A model generated the notes under the pieces. It saw only the letters and a list, made by a program, of their open reading frames with translations. It had not been told where the DNA came from and ran no database searches. The position numbers and the translations under genes were made by a program. This document shows positions 14,019 through 27,500 of a stretch of DNA of 64,000 nt, in pieces. How positions within the stretch are numbered: position 1 is the first letter of the stretch; each line of letters starts with the position of its first letter. Source of the DNA: Myoxocephalus aenaeus (lineage: Eukaryota > Chordata > Actinopteri > Perciformes > Cottidae); NCBI GenBank assembly GCA_038501785.1, contig JBAMJR010000039.1, positions 6,548,501 to 6,612,500 on the forward strand, given 5' to 3'.

Positions 14019-14470
14019 TCTGATGCTGCTGCAGTTCTACAACTACATCATAATGGACAGCCTGGTTTCAGGTGCTATGCATTATTGCAGAACACCATCC
14101 AAGGTGCTCTCAAAGTCACCTTGTCCAACTTTTAGAGCACCGTAGCGCTACATCAGTGTCGGGCACAGTATTTATCTGAGCGCTTAAATTATTGCTGTCA
14201 TTAGAACATTAATATGTTACTACTGAAATCATGTGGACTATCACTGTACCTCAGAAGTGCTGTTTAAATGAATGTGTCACTGCAGTATGCCCACAGTGTA
14301 TACGTACATGTCTTGGTCATGGGAGCATCAGACGTGTGTTTGTACTTTACTAAATGTTGGGCTATGACACCTGTTCCCTGAAGTGTTGATCTAGGCCATA
14401 TGTAGCGCTGGCAACACACTGTAATGGCAGGTGAAAGAATGTGCATTTGGCATCTTTCTCACTCGCTCAA
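14019..14470. other. Gene-free stretch
   Basis: No gene or repeat is recognised here between the copy A repeat and a CA array. Confidence 0.4.
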
Positions 14471-14514
14471 ACGCACACACACACGCACACGCACACGCAC
14501 ACACACACACACAC
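14471..14514. repeat. (CA)n/(CACACG)n microsatellite
   Basis: This CA array is interrupted by three CG steps, about 44 bp in all. Confidence 0.95.
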
Positions 14515-17000
14515 GACATTGGCTCAAATCTTCTTGCTATAACCGAAATTACCCGACAGGTTTTGCGCAGCAAGATGTTTTCTGCTCTGCTACACTTTTG
14601 GGTGGTGGTATCAGGAAGTCCACTCGGTGCCAACACACCGCCTCCGTGCCTCCCAAGATCATATGCCACGACTATACATCTATCTAAATACAGGCCCGTA
14701 AATATATTTCCTGTTTACAATTCTACATATGAAAACACGTCTTAATCTAGCAGATGATGCTAACGGTGAAGGCCTGTGAAGTGGTGTAAATAAACAGACT
14801 GTTTCACTAGATAGGCAAAGCGCCCTTCGTTGAAAGTTATTGCCAGGCAGCCGGGGGTAATACATCACCGCTTTTGTGAGGACAATGCTACGAAGCCAAA
14901 TCCAAGTACAGATGCATCATAGTTGCACAGTGAGCATTTTGTTACAAATAATGTTGTCATCAATTTTCATCTTTTGTTTAAACATATTAGTCTTTTGGAC
15001 AAGATAGGTCATATTTCAGCAGGTTGATAAATTTTCTCCCCTCTCCTCTTCACAGAATGTGCACTTAATTAATTACACAACCTTTAATTGGACAGATTAT
15101 TCCTAATGGTGGTACAGTGCTAAATGTACAAACTCCGAGAGGGCTCACAAGTAATTATTTTAATGCCACTTTCTCAGCAAGCTGTAATCAGTATATTTCA
15201 AATAATTAGTATTTTTCATAGGGTAAAGTACAGATACTCTAAAATAGACAAATTACATTTACATTTATGTGCTGGATTTTTTTGCAGCTGATCCCTCATA
15301 TACTGCATCATTTCCATGTGCTGAGGCAGTACAGTGTTAAGGGGCGTTTGATCGCCCCTTGATATTTTACGATATCTGGCGGTAATACCTCCTGTTTAAT
15401 TACCTCAGTAATGTGCATTGATGTACATGATGGATTTTTACGGAAGCCCACTTCTTAACTATCGGATGCGGCGACATGAATGATCATCACTGCCGCAGTG
15501 GTCTTAAGAGATAAATTAATAATCCTGATAGAGGAAGCGGAATACAATTAGCAAATGCCTCTGCGGTCAACGAAAGAAGACAAACATGAGCACAAACATG
15601 CTGTTGTTTTACTTAAACTGCTGACATCAGTAAATCATTTCATGTCATTCATTCAATTTAAAGGAATAAACTTTGGCAAAAGAACCTCTCATTTATTTAA
15701 CTAAAGACCACATTATGTCAGAGCACACACACAATCTTAATTTACCTCTGTGAGCATCTCTGCTCTGCACTGCTGTGGAGGTGGAACAATTTAGGGAGGA
15801 AAAAGGGGAATGATGGCGCTGTTAAAACTTCACAGCTTGACTCTGAGATAAGGAGAGAGTGGTTGAACTAATGGCTGAGGCCTGGTTTGAGGGTGCCTGG
15901 GCTTCAAAGTCATATAATTCAAAGCATGTATGTCAGCCTTGTGCTCATTACCATGACTGATCATACTGTCTACCAGTATCCTGCCCGCCTGGCACCCAGG
16001 ACCTGCAGGTGGTACTTTATCTAACGCCCGTGTCGATTTTTCACGAAATTTTTTCCCTCTGCTAAGCAGTGCGAAATCCCTGCTTGGCAAGTAACAAAGA
16101 GAAAAAAAACAATGTGCTCAAATGAATAGTTGAACAACTGCATACAGCTTCTGTTTGTCCGAGGAAAAGACAAACAACAAAAGCAATGCAGTTGTACTGG
16201 TGTATATCAATGTATTATTGTATTGTTCGAAGAAAAGACTATTCTTCTTCGGTGGTAGTGGACAATATAATACCACAAAGTGTATTTCATGCATTTTTTA
16301 TGTATGTTTTGTTTTGCGGTGGGCAGCCAAACGCCACCCCGCCGTTCCATTTTGACAAACCCTGATTTCATATATCTAAGTGCTCAAACGCCCCAAAATC
16401 TTGCGTCACTGACCATCATTCTTCCCTCTCCGGCATCGATGGATCTTTCCTGTTTTTGTGTGTGTGTTCCCCTCACTCTCCCCCCTCTGTCTCTTGTCCT
16501 TCTCTTTTATTGCTTTGTACAGCAAAGCACCATTACTGATCCCTTCCAAAGCACAAACTAAAAATCTATCCCGTTGTCATTTGCTGCACCGTGCCATCTA
16601 TCATCGGGGGTGCTTGGCAGCGTCTCCATACAAGAGAGGAGGTGCTGGAACAGGAGGCAGAGTCAAGGACTTTCACGCGCAACAAAAAACTTGTCACAAT
16701 TATTTATGGCTCTTGCTGGGACACATAATAGGACACATCAAACTGCTGTTTTTTTGTGTGATGAGCGCCCTCACATCGCTGGCTCCCTTGTCGAAGTGGG
16801 TCACAGGCATCTCTTGCCTTACACATACAATTTCCAAGACAATGGCGGAGCACTTGGGGAAGTGACAGTGACAAATACTGGAGCCCCCACGGAAAGCTGG
16901 GCAGGCTGTTACATGAGTGATTGCGCCAATAATCATGCGGAGTCGTCACGTGTCTGTGGAGCAGGAGGGAGATGGGCAGCAGGGGTGGCAGGGGGTGGGA

Positions 17001-17006
<6 letters not shown>
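14515..17006. other. Gene-free stretch with homeodomain-core-rich segment
   Basis: There is no supported gene. The segment 15060-15220 is dense in TAATTA/ATTA cores (TTAATTAATTAC, TTTAATTGG, GTAATTATTTT, AATAATTAGT). A perfect 8-bp-arm hairpin (AAGGGGCG, 6-nt loop) lies at 15339-15360. Together these make 15.05-15.56 kb a candidate conserved non-coding element, but only alignment could show conservation. Confidence 0.35.

Positions 17007-17067
<61 letters not shown>
17007..17067. repeat. (AG)n microsatellite
   Basis: This is an uninterrupted purine AG array of about 60 bp. Such homopurine mirror repeats can form triplex DNA. Open frames across it are Arg-Glu or Ser-Leu repeats and are artefacts. 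Confidence 0.97.
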
Positions 17068-17070
<3 letters not shown>

Positions 17071-18629
17071 TATATGAGTGTGTGTGAATAAGACGGGGAG
17101 GAGCAGGGGGAGCAGCAGGCCTGTGTAGAGAAGTGGCTAACAGGTCCTGGCAAATCATTTTTTATTTCCTTATCATCCATCTCCCACTTCCTCCCCTCAG
17201 ATGAGTTGCTGCTAAATGACTGTCACTTTGGACGGTGCTGTGATATGTTCTGCTGTAGCGCCCGTAATTGGGAAGGGGTCACCAGTGCCTGTTTCTCTAT
17301 GTGACCTTTCTTAAACTCGGCCGCCCAGGGAATTGGGCAGAGCCTCAGATTAAATTACTTCTCCAGCGCCTCGGCCCTTCACCTTAAGTGCTGGCACTTG
17401 GCTCCAGTTCATGGGAAAGAAGCCCCTTGTTCTCGCTTCAGCGCTTCAGGCACCGAGCTCAGACTTGCCTGGTTTGCCGGCCCGAGCTAACGGGTGACAG
17501 AGAGCATCGGCATGTGCTTGTAGATGTACGGCGGAAATACTTTGTCGTGACACTGCTTCTGCAGATACATTTCCAGATAAGCAGTCACCAAATTCAAATT
17601 GGATCATATTTAAGAGTGTGCTGGTGGCCACAGGAAAACTGCAATAAGCATTGGATGGTCTTCTTTTTGGGGGGGCAGACGATATAGGATGAAGAATGAT
17701 ATGCAGCGGAAGTAATTTCTTTGTTTCTTCCATTAGTTTCTGCCGTTGGTAAACAACAACAAAGAGTTAAACGTGTAATCATCGTCTTGCTGTCAACAGT
17801 ATACCCCCCATCTCCTCCCTCCCGTCACCACTTAAAAAATGGCACATTGACCTGACACAGCAATGTGAGGAGAGAGGCAGCTATTCACTGCTCTGTTAGA
17901 TATGATATAATGAGACGCCACCGCTCTGAAAGACTGACAGAAGAAAAAACGCCACCCAATTGTTCTCCAAACATTGTGGGGACGTCTAAATAAAAATGTC
18001 ACATTTTGGCTCGCTATCATGCAAATTAATGGCATATCTGGCTGTAAAATAGACATTATGTGAAATCAAATCATCTCCGAAGACATAAAAATGCTCTGAT
18101 CAAGTGTTCGTCCTCCCCTTTGAGAGCCTTCAACAGCTCCACTACCTTCTCAATTACTTTGGGTGTCAACAGACAGCTATCTGCAATGAGGGCATGTTTT
18201 CCCACATAATGACAACTGATAGCTGGTGTCAGACAGGTTATGCTTTTCAATTTGTGTCTAGCAATAATAACAATTACAGCTCATGCAAGTCCTCATTACC
18301 TTACAGTATGAATTCATTTCGCTGTGCATATTTCCCAAAACACTCATCTGCATGCCCGTCATCTAAGACAGGCAGCAGGTAGGACAACAGAGAGTAGAAA
18401 ACAAAATGGAAAAAAAACTTTGTTACGGTTGACCTTTGACCTTGAGGAGAATCAGTCCAGTCAGATCAGCCTCTTGTTCGCTCGTGAAACTCTTCTGGGT
18501 GTACGTGGGTGCATCCTTAAAATCTAAGATGCTGCTGTGTTCACCGACACAGATCGTACAAAAGGAAAATGTGGCAGAATCAGGACTTCCACCTGTTCAG
18601 AGACAGAGATTCTACAGTTAGTGGAAGCA
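17068..18629. other. Gene-free stretch
   Basis: I see no gene and no repeat. Open frames are 99 codons or less without features. Confidence 0.45.
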
Positions 18630-18840
18630 ATGAAACTTGTGATTGAGACCATAAACTCATGAGGAAAATGTTCGTTCAGGGAAGTTATAAAACACGTGAG
18701 AAGTAGGGTCCATTTCTTATAGACTTCTAAAAGTATCAGACTTATTTTTGCAACCAGAGGGCCATTAGAAAGAATGCAGGTTTAAGGCACTTCCACTTTG
18801 GCTTCACTTTTCAGATACGGAGGTCTCCACTTGTTGCCAT
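18630..18840 (-). mobile_element. Teleost non-autonomous repeat, copy B (inverted)
   Basis: Read on the minus strand, this segment gives GTGAAGCCAAAGTGGAAGTG, then a run including TTTATGGTCTCAATCAC. It aligns with the 5' half of copy A at 13520-13730. The two copies face each other about 4.6 kb apart. It is non-coding. Confidence 0.75.
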
Positions 18841-20186
18841 TTAACAAATCATAATAGCAGCATTTTCCAGCTCCTGGTTCTTCCATGTGATTGTGCATGG
18901 ATTTAGGACTGTAGTGCTTTGAGTCTCCACAAACAGACGAACGTGCAATGTCTTTCACATTTGTGTTTTAGAGTAAAGGGACAGAAGTGGGGTTACATCA
19001 GGGAAGTGTTAGAGAAGAGAGATCACATTTGCTTTCCCCACAGTCCGATATACATTTAAACAAGAAGGCAGCATCAGACAAGACACATCACAGGTCCAAT
19101 ATAAAATGTTTGAATTAAGCTGTTAAACATCAACAATGTTATAGGCCCATATTGAAAGCAGCAGTTCTGTTGTATCAGAACGCTGGGTTGCTCAGCTGCT
19201 ACACTGAAAGGTATGTGCTCAAAGAAATGTGAAGGAAACTTAACGTAAAACTATTTTGTCTGACCAAAGTCAAAACAGAGAAATATATTCAGATTGGAGA
19301 AGCTGAATTAATGGTTCAAATGATTCAGTTTTCATAAAGAAATTAGTTTTCTCTAAATTGACTAATGCCTCTTAAAAAACTAAAAAAGCACAATGCTACT
19401 ACTAGATTTAATTAATTCAACAATGTATGTCTATTTAGTTTGGGATTTGTGTTCCATTTTGGAAAGCAGCTCACCTTAACCTGGACCACTTTTGACAGAT
19501 AACTCTGTAGTGCTGTTAAATGATCAAGGAGAAAAACAGCTAAGTTTAAGATTAATAAATTAATACAAATAAATACAAATGTACCATCTGAACTGAAGTG
19601 TAAGAGTACATATAATTTGTAGTAGAGCCACTATATTCACACCACAGGAGTGTTGCTTAACCATAACTTAACCACTGCTGCAATATTCAGACTTGAGTAG
19701 GGTGAAGTTAAGTAAAGCTTCATTCAATTATTTGGATAATTATCTTAGTGGCTTTTGGTGCCAGTATGAAGGTAAATACAACTTGATGTAACAGTGTGTT
19801 ACCTTTATCTTGTAGTTTGTGTAATGTAACATATATCATGTTCTGGCAGAGCGGAGCGGCTTTAAAAGGTGCGTCATTACAGCAACAGCACATCTGTAAA
19901 CAATAAAAGATGGCAGAGTTGAGGGTCATTGCTTCTGTCACTGAGCTGCAGCCTCTCAGTCTCTCTGTCTGGCATCCAGCCCTGGAAGTCGCTGCCCTCC
20001 GTCCGGAGACTGGCTCGGTGTATACAACCAAGACAGACATGTCTGTGCTCCGTTTAGTGCTCTATGGTGCAAAGCCCACCCACTCTGAAACGCTTGTTTT
20101 CTATGACATGAGCTAAGGTGTTTTCCATCCGACAGGAATTTCCTCAAAAAATGTTCTTGAGGAGATAGATGAACATGTTTCTATTC
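18841..20186. other. Gene-free stretch
   Basis: Nothing is supported. A 68-codon frame at 19910-20116 starts in good Kozak context (AAGATGG) but resembles no known protein. Confidence 0.45.
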
Positions 20187-20530
20187 GGGATGCACTGATA
20201 CCGATATCTGATAGTCGAGCCGCACAGATACCGACACCGACACTATTAATTAGCTGGATCGTGTATCAGTGACAATAGGCCAAGAGGGTATTATTCTAAC
20301 AAATAACAATTCAGTACATTTATATCTATGTATTTAGTTGTTACATTTTGTTCATCAAAGGGAGAGCAATGTTTAAGTCAAGCCTGATGTGGCCTTACAC
20401 ATGCGAGAAGGATCCCAGTCTCTTCTACACATTGAGGTATACAGTTTATATAGATCGTACCGTATTAGCCGGTACCCAAATGCTAGGTATTAGCATCAAG
20501 ACTGAAAAGGTTGGATTGGTATTGGGATTC
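20187..20530 (+). mobile_element. Degenerate hAT-like non-autonomous element
   Basis: The start GGGATGCACTGATACCGATA followed by repeated ATACCGA-type words, with GGTATTGGGATTC near 20517-20529, is the pattern of fish hAT-derived elements whose ends read GGGATGCAC...GATACC. The ends are diverged, no transposase is present, and target duplications cannot be seen clearly. Confidence 0.55.
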
Positions 20531-20576
20531 ATAGTTTTTATATGTATTTCTTTTCACCACTCAACCGTAGCTGTAG

Positions 20577-22322
<1,746 letters not shown>

Positions 22323-22388
<66 letters not shown>
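22323..22388. repeat. (AC)n microsatellite
   Basis: This is a perfect AC array of 66 bp. Frames through it read as Thr-His or Cys-Val repeats and are artefacts. Confidence 0.98.
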
Positions 22389-22390
<2 letters not shown>

Positions 22391-23462
22391 CAACATAAGC
22401 GTGCCAATAAATCTCGAATCAGATATCGCACAACTTTTTCCTGTTTATTTCTAGATCAGGGCAAAGTCATTCCTGTATTTCATTACAATTTACAACATGT
22501 ATACTGCTTTTTTTTTATTTTACAAGTCTCTCCTGAGCTAGTCACTGCCTTTTATTATGCCTTTGTAAATTGTGCTGCAGTGTTAAGTTTCAATTTACAG
22601 TCGATGTAAGCGGTCATTTCTATTCAAGCCGGTCCAACGCTGTTTCCCCCGCATCTGCCGTAATGGCGCCGCCACAGCGGCACTCGCCATTTCCCCCCAA
22701 TCTGTTGTTCATGAATCTCAAACAAAAGGGGTGGAAAAGGCAACGCGAGTCAAATTAAACGTGATAGTGTTCTCTATTGATTCTAAACAAACACACATGC
22801 TCTTTCTCACTCTCTGCTTCTGGCACTTGATGTGTATAACGAGCCTCATCATTATGCACTATGTACTACTGCTTCTTTTTTTTTCCTCAGATGATAACCC
22901 TGACCACAATGCACTGCTCAACACACTGGAGTGCACACATCAAGAGGCCTCTTCTAATCCTGCCGGGGTACTTAGCAGCCATCAAAATTGGCGCAGAACT
23001 TTTTCCCGAAATCCACTGTCATAAATCCGATGATTTCTGAAAAGGGGAAGGGGAGAGAGAAAGCCCTTTATTGGAGAGTCGGGTGTGTGTGTGAAGGGGG
23101 TGGATAATGTTGGACATAATCCAGCCTCTGACAGAGGAGGAGGGGGAGCCAGCATCGTTTACAGAGAGGCATATGCTCCCTCCCTTCACGCAGACACCAA
23201 CTACAGCAAAGCAACCTTTTACCAGCCAGTTGGAGAAGGATAATCTTTCCCCTCGCAGCACAATGCAGGAGATTACATGGAGAACATGTCAGTCTGCACT
23301 GGATTTGCTAGACACTAGATCTCTTGTCCCTATCGATTTGCAGGCTTCTCATTCATGTTTTCACACGGGTCTCACAGGCATACAGGCCAAAAGCATATGG
23401 TTGGGGAAGCAGCCATTCTTTTCTCTCGGCTCTCTCCCCCCTCTTTGTGTGATTGGGTGCTT

Positions 23463-23464
<2 letters not shown>
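22389..23464. other. Gene-free stretch
   Basis: There is no supported gene. At about 22878-22890 a pyrimidine tract with TTTTTCCTCAG looks like an acceptor and leads into about 44 open codons, without a donor or a recognisable protein. Confidence 0.4.

Positions 23465-23550
<86 letters not shown>
23465..23550. repeat. (GT)n microsatellite
   Basis: This is a perfect GT array of 86 bp. Confidence 0.98.
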
Positions 23551-23552
<2 letters not shown>

Positions 23553-23997
23553 CAGGATTTGCACATACATGATCGCAACAGTGTCAATGTAACACCTGCT
23601 CCCGGGAAATGCGTTTTGTAATCACAGGACAAGTTAACCTCGACACCACAGACTGCAGATGTTGTAATCCCTGGTGCTATTCTGTCGCTGTTGATTTGCT
23701 TCGGCACGAGCACAATCATCGCCCTCATTTTAGGGGTTATAGTTTCCCCTAAAGCTTTGCATTATTAATCAATTATTACATTGCACGCCCAAACACAAAT
23801 AACAGAAGCTGCTATAGTTTACACACGGCTGGACCCAGGTGGTTAGGGCTTTCTCTACCGCAAACGAGTCTCCTCCTCGTCTGTTTTTTTTTTGGGAATG
23901 CATCAAAGCAAATCTCACTGATGGAAACAGAGCTTCAGACCTCAACACCGACACCGTTTCGACAAGTTAGCAAACCATCTGGCTGCTGGTTCCATTA

Positions 23998-24000
<3 letters not shown>
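23551..24000. other. Gene-free stretch
   Basis: Nothing is recognisable between the GT array and the AT array. Confidence 0.4.

Positions 24001-24043
<43 letters not shown>
24001..24043. repeat. (AT)n microsatellite beside the Tc1 element
   Basis: This AT array of about 43 bp directly abuts the left end of the Tc1-like element. Tc1/mariner elements insert at TA dinucleotides, so an AT array is a plausible landing site. Confidence 0.97.
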
Positions 24044-24044
<1 letters not shown>

Positions 24045-24576
24045 TACCGTTGAAAAGTTTGGGGTCACCCCCAGTTTCTTCGCAATTTCTCGCATGGAAT
24101 CGCCTTCATTTCTAAGATCAAGAACAGATTGGCGTGTTTCACATGAAAGTTCTCTTTTTCTGGCCATTTTGAGAGTATAATTGAACCCACAAATGTGATG
24201 CTCCAGATACTCAACTAGCTCAAAGGAAGGCCAGTTGTATAGCTTCTCTCACCAGCATAACTGTTTTAAGCTCTGCTAACATAATTGCACAAGGGTTTTC
24301 AAGGGTTTTTTAATCATCCATTAGTCTTCTATGCGATGAGCAAACACAATGTACCATTAGAACACTGGAGTGATAGTTGCTGGAAATGGGCCTTCATACA
24401 CCTATGTAGATATTTCATTAAAAACCAGACGTTTTCACCTAGAATAGTCATTTACCACATTAACAATGTATAGTGTATTTCTGATTAATTTAATGTTATT
24501 TTCATTGAAAAAAACAGTGCTTTTCTTTGAAAAATAAGGACATTTCTAAGTGACCCCAAACTTTTGAACGGTAGTG
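24044..24576 (-). mobile_element. Internally deleted Tc1-like transposon
   Basis: Inverted termini are visible: CTACCGTTGAAAAGTTTGGG at the left, and on the right the complement of CACTACCGTTCAAAAGTTTG. TA dinucleotides flank both. The body matches the 5' region of a fish Tc1 family. The reading strand is minus, and only the first part of the transposase survives before the sequence jumps to the other terminus. It is therefore a non-autonomous deletion derivative of about 533 bp. The left end lacks two terminal bases relative to the right end. Confidence 0.9.
24066..24167 (-). pseudogene. Tc1 transposase N-terminal remnant
   Basis: This frame encodes about 34 residues, starting MARKRELSCETRQSVLDLRN and ending REIAKKLGV. 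That is the first helix-turn-helix of a Tc1-type transposase DNA-binding domain. After LGV the frame runs into the terminal repeat and the AT array. The second DNA-binding domain and the DDE catalytic domain are absent, so no active enzyme can be made. Confidence 0.88.
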
Positions 24577-27500
24577 TATATTTGCTTTCATAAGTCTAAA
24601 ATATCACCATGAAGACTACAAAACTTTGTTGGAACTCTACTCCAGAGAAGTTTTTTTAAACGAAGTGGCAAAGTAAAGTCTTTGGTGAGCCTCCTGGTCC
24701 TGAATGACAAAAGCCCTCCATATTTTATGCAACTTTGAAGCGGGCAGATTAAGGCCCACAGCAGAAGACTTTGACAGAAGAGTCCAGTGGACTCACAATG
24801 CCCATTTTAAGGAGCAGAAAACAAGAAGTCCTCACTCAAGCGTTTCTTGGTGATCAATATGCTAACTCGGGGAATGCTAAACTCGAGGTGGATGTTTGAC
24901 AAAGATGGATAGATTTGCACCGTCCGTGAAATGTCACTGATTCAGTGGAGGATGTCACCTCAGGATCGCTCGGCTGTGTGATAAGCCTGACACATCAGCT
25001 TGGGGTGGCGTGGCGCCACTCTCCCGCTCTCCCTTCCTGTCAGAGCAGACGGATGACAACGACCACCACTGCTGTGGGGTCCGGTGGGACCCAGGTAAAA
25101 ATGAACACAATTAAAAAATGGATGAGTTGCAATCTGTGGAGAAAAGTCAATGTGCGAGGTTTCGGGTGGTTAGCGACTGAGTGGTCACAGAGAAATAAAA
25201 TCGTTAATTTCAAGTGAGGGTTGTCAATCTAGATTTGATAGGAACACTCTGAGCTGCAAAAAACTTTTCTCATCCTTCTTTGCTCAGTTCTTTATCTCAA
25301 GCACTGGTGTTTATTTGCAAAACAAAGTGGTCACGTTTCAGCTCGTTAGATTGCTGAATGTAGCCACCTTGACGCCGTGCGGTGGGACCACATCCACTGC
25401 GATACATTCACATTGGCATACATCACTTTCATTTTCAGCACATCAGACACTCCTTGCTCGAGATTTCACTGATAATGGGAACAAAGCACTGTCATTTCCC
25501 AGAGATAATGTAATTGCCATAGGGAATGAAGCCATAAAGATGGCAATAAAGGTTTTAATTTTACTGCCGTCTTCCAGAATTTGACCCCTTTGTGATGCCG
25601 ATATTTCCTTATGCCCCGAGGCGGGCGCTCGGAGACTCTTCTCTCTATTTGTTCAAGATCAAAGGTCTGTCCGACAACAAGAGGCACTGACAGGCGGCTT
25701 TGGCATATGTTGGGCTCCGTCTATTGGACCACGGGGAAGGTGAGAGCGCGAGAGCTTTCTCGCTTACTATTTTCTGTCAGAGAGGCTCATCTCTGGAGAC
25801 TTTGGGCCTGTTTGTGTGGTCAAAACAACAGAGTCACACGAGGGGGAAAACAGCAATCACTAGAGTGATACTTTACACTGACCCAGAGCTTGACCTGCTG
25901 TCAAATTCCCCAACTTGTTCCATTCTGACGCCCCCCTTTTGGCTGATTTTGACTGATTGGTTTAGTTTTGCCTTTTGTTGTTCCTCAGCCTCGCCGTCTA
26001 CCTCCTTTTTCACTCCTCGGCAGCGGGGATCATATCTCATATTGTATCCCCACGACTTTGATTCTAATCCTGTTGCTTTCTGAAGGAAAAACACCGGAAG
26101 CTGACAGAAGACAAAGCACCATCCGCCCACAGGATCCCGGGTAACTAATAGCCCAGGTCAAAATCTGTCCTTTTATTTATAATCCGCAACAGCATGAAAT
26201 ATGAAGGGGTAGATTGAGATGCATAACTTCACCCCCTTTTTTGAAGCAGGAAGCCCTCAGACACCAAAAATGATGAAATGCTTTGGCTGAGAGGTAAACT
26301 ATTAATAGACTCCTCCACCTGAAACTGTCACTGTGATCCCTGCTCTACAGCCCCGCATCCACACCAGGAGCACCTTTGAGGGACCTGTGAAGGGCTGCTG
26401 AGAAGGACTAGCACATATGCTGAGGTGCACGCCGCACCCACTGCACAGACGGCACGGCTATCCAGAGGCCAATATGGTTCATAATTGATAGTAACATGCA
26501 TGTGTCAGTAACTCCATGATGGGGAAAAGCAAAGTGTGGGCATGCAGATATTTCATATTGTGCTGATTCTGTGTGTATAAATGCAAGTCTGTTACAAAAG
26601 CTTAAAGTATTGTTGAGTCAAATGGAGGATGATAGTAAAACAGGCACGCCTGCATTTTTCATGGCCAACTAATTAGCCATTTCCCACAAGAAGCACAATA
26701 AGAGCTCTTGCGTGTGTCACTGCCGTCTGCTGTGCATCATGAATAAAGCGCTCATTTTAAATATTTTGGGGACAACTATTGGGATGTAAATCAGCCAGCA
26801 GTAAAGTTATGTCAGAGGAAAAGTCACTGCTGGTAGCAACCACATTCTGCAAATGATCATTTATTACCCAACACTATTTTTAAGGGGGGAAATGGCAGCC
26901 TCCCTTTGTCAAATCTAACAAGGGAATAGCTTTCAGGTGCTTATACCGCTATAACTCATCCCCATGACCTTTTGAGCAGGAATTAGGGCACTTTCCTCCT
27001 TGCTCAGGTGCTTGCTGGAGTCCATTAGCATTTTTAAAAAGTGCGATGGAGTGTAAAGAAAAACAGGGAATCTTTCATTAATAGACCTCGTGAACTTTAG
27101 CATGTTGGGTAAATTATAAAAGATACGCGATACGGTATGATTATAGCATTGCAGCAGACTTTATTTTAAAGCACCATCTTCTGACTTACACGTTGAATCG
27201 TGTGGTTTTCATTTTATTGCACCGCCTCTCGTTTTGCACAGCATTTCATATTGAGGCTCAAATCCGTGACCACTTCAAGCACACGCTGCAATCATAGTTT
27301 TTTTTTTTTTCCATTGTTTCAAACGTTCACTTCCTCCTTTGTCATTATTCTCCAATTCAACATGCCCCTCCTTCAGGGAAATTACACAGCCAACCACCTA
27401 ATCCCAGTCGTGGTGAGTGCCATTCCACGCTCGCACACCAAATTAAACATCTGACTGAGATTGCTGAGAGAAACAGGACGCCCCAGTCTTGGAAACCATT

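Noticed and set aside
19910..20116. 68-codon frame with a good Kozak (AAGATGG)
   Set aside because: No similarity to known proteins and no splice context. Minus-strand frames of the same size overlap it.
22890..23024. Pyrimidine tract plus CAG followed by about 44 open codons (start DDNPDHNALLNTLE)
   Set aside because: It lacks a donor, a recognisable family and any upstream exon.
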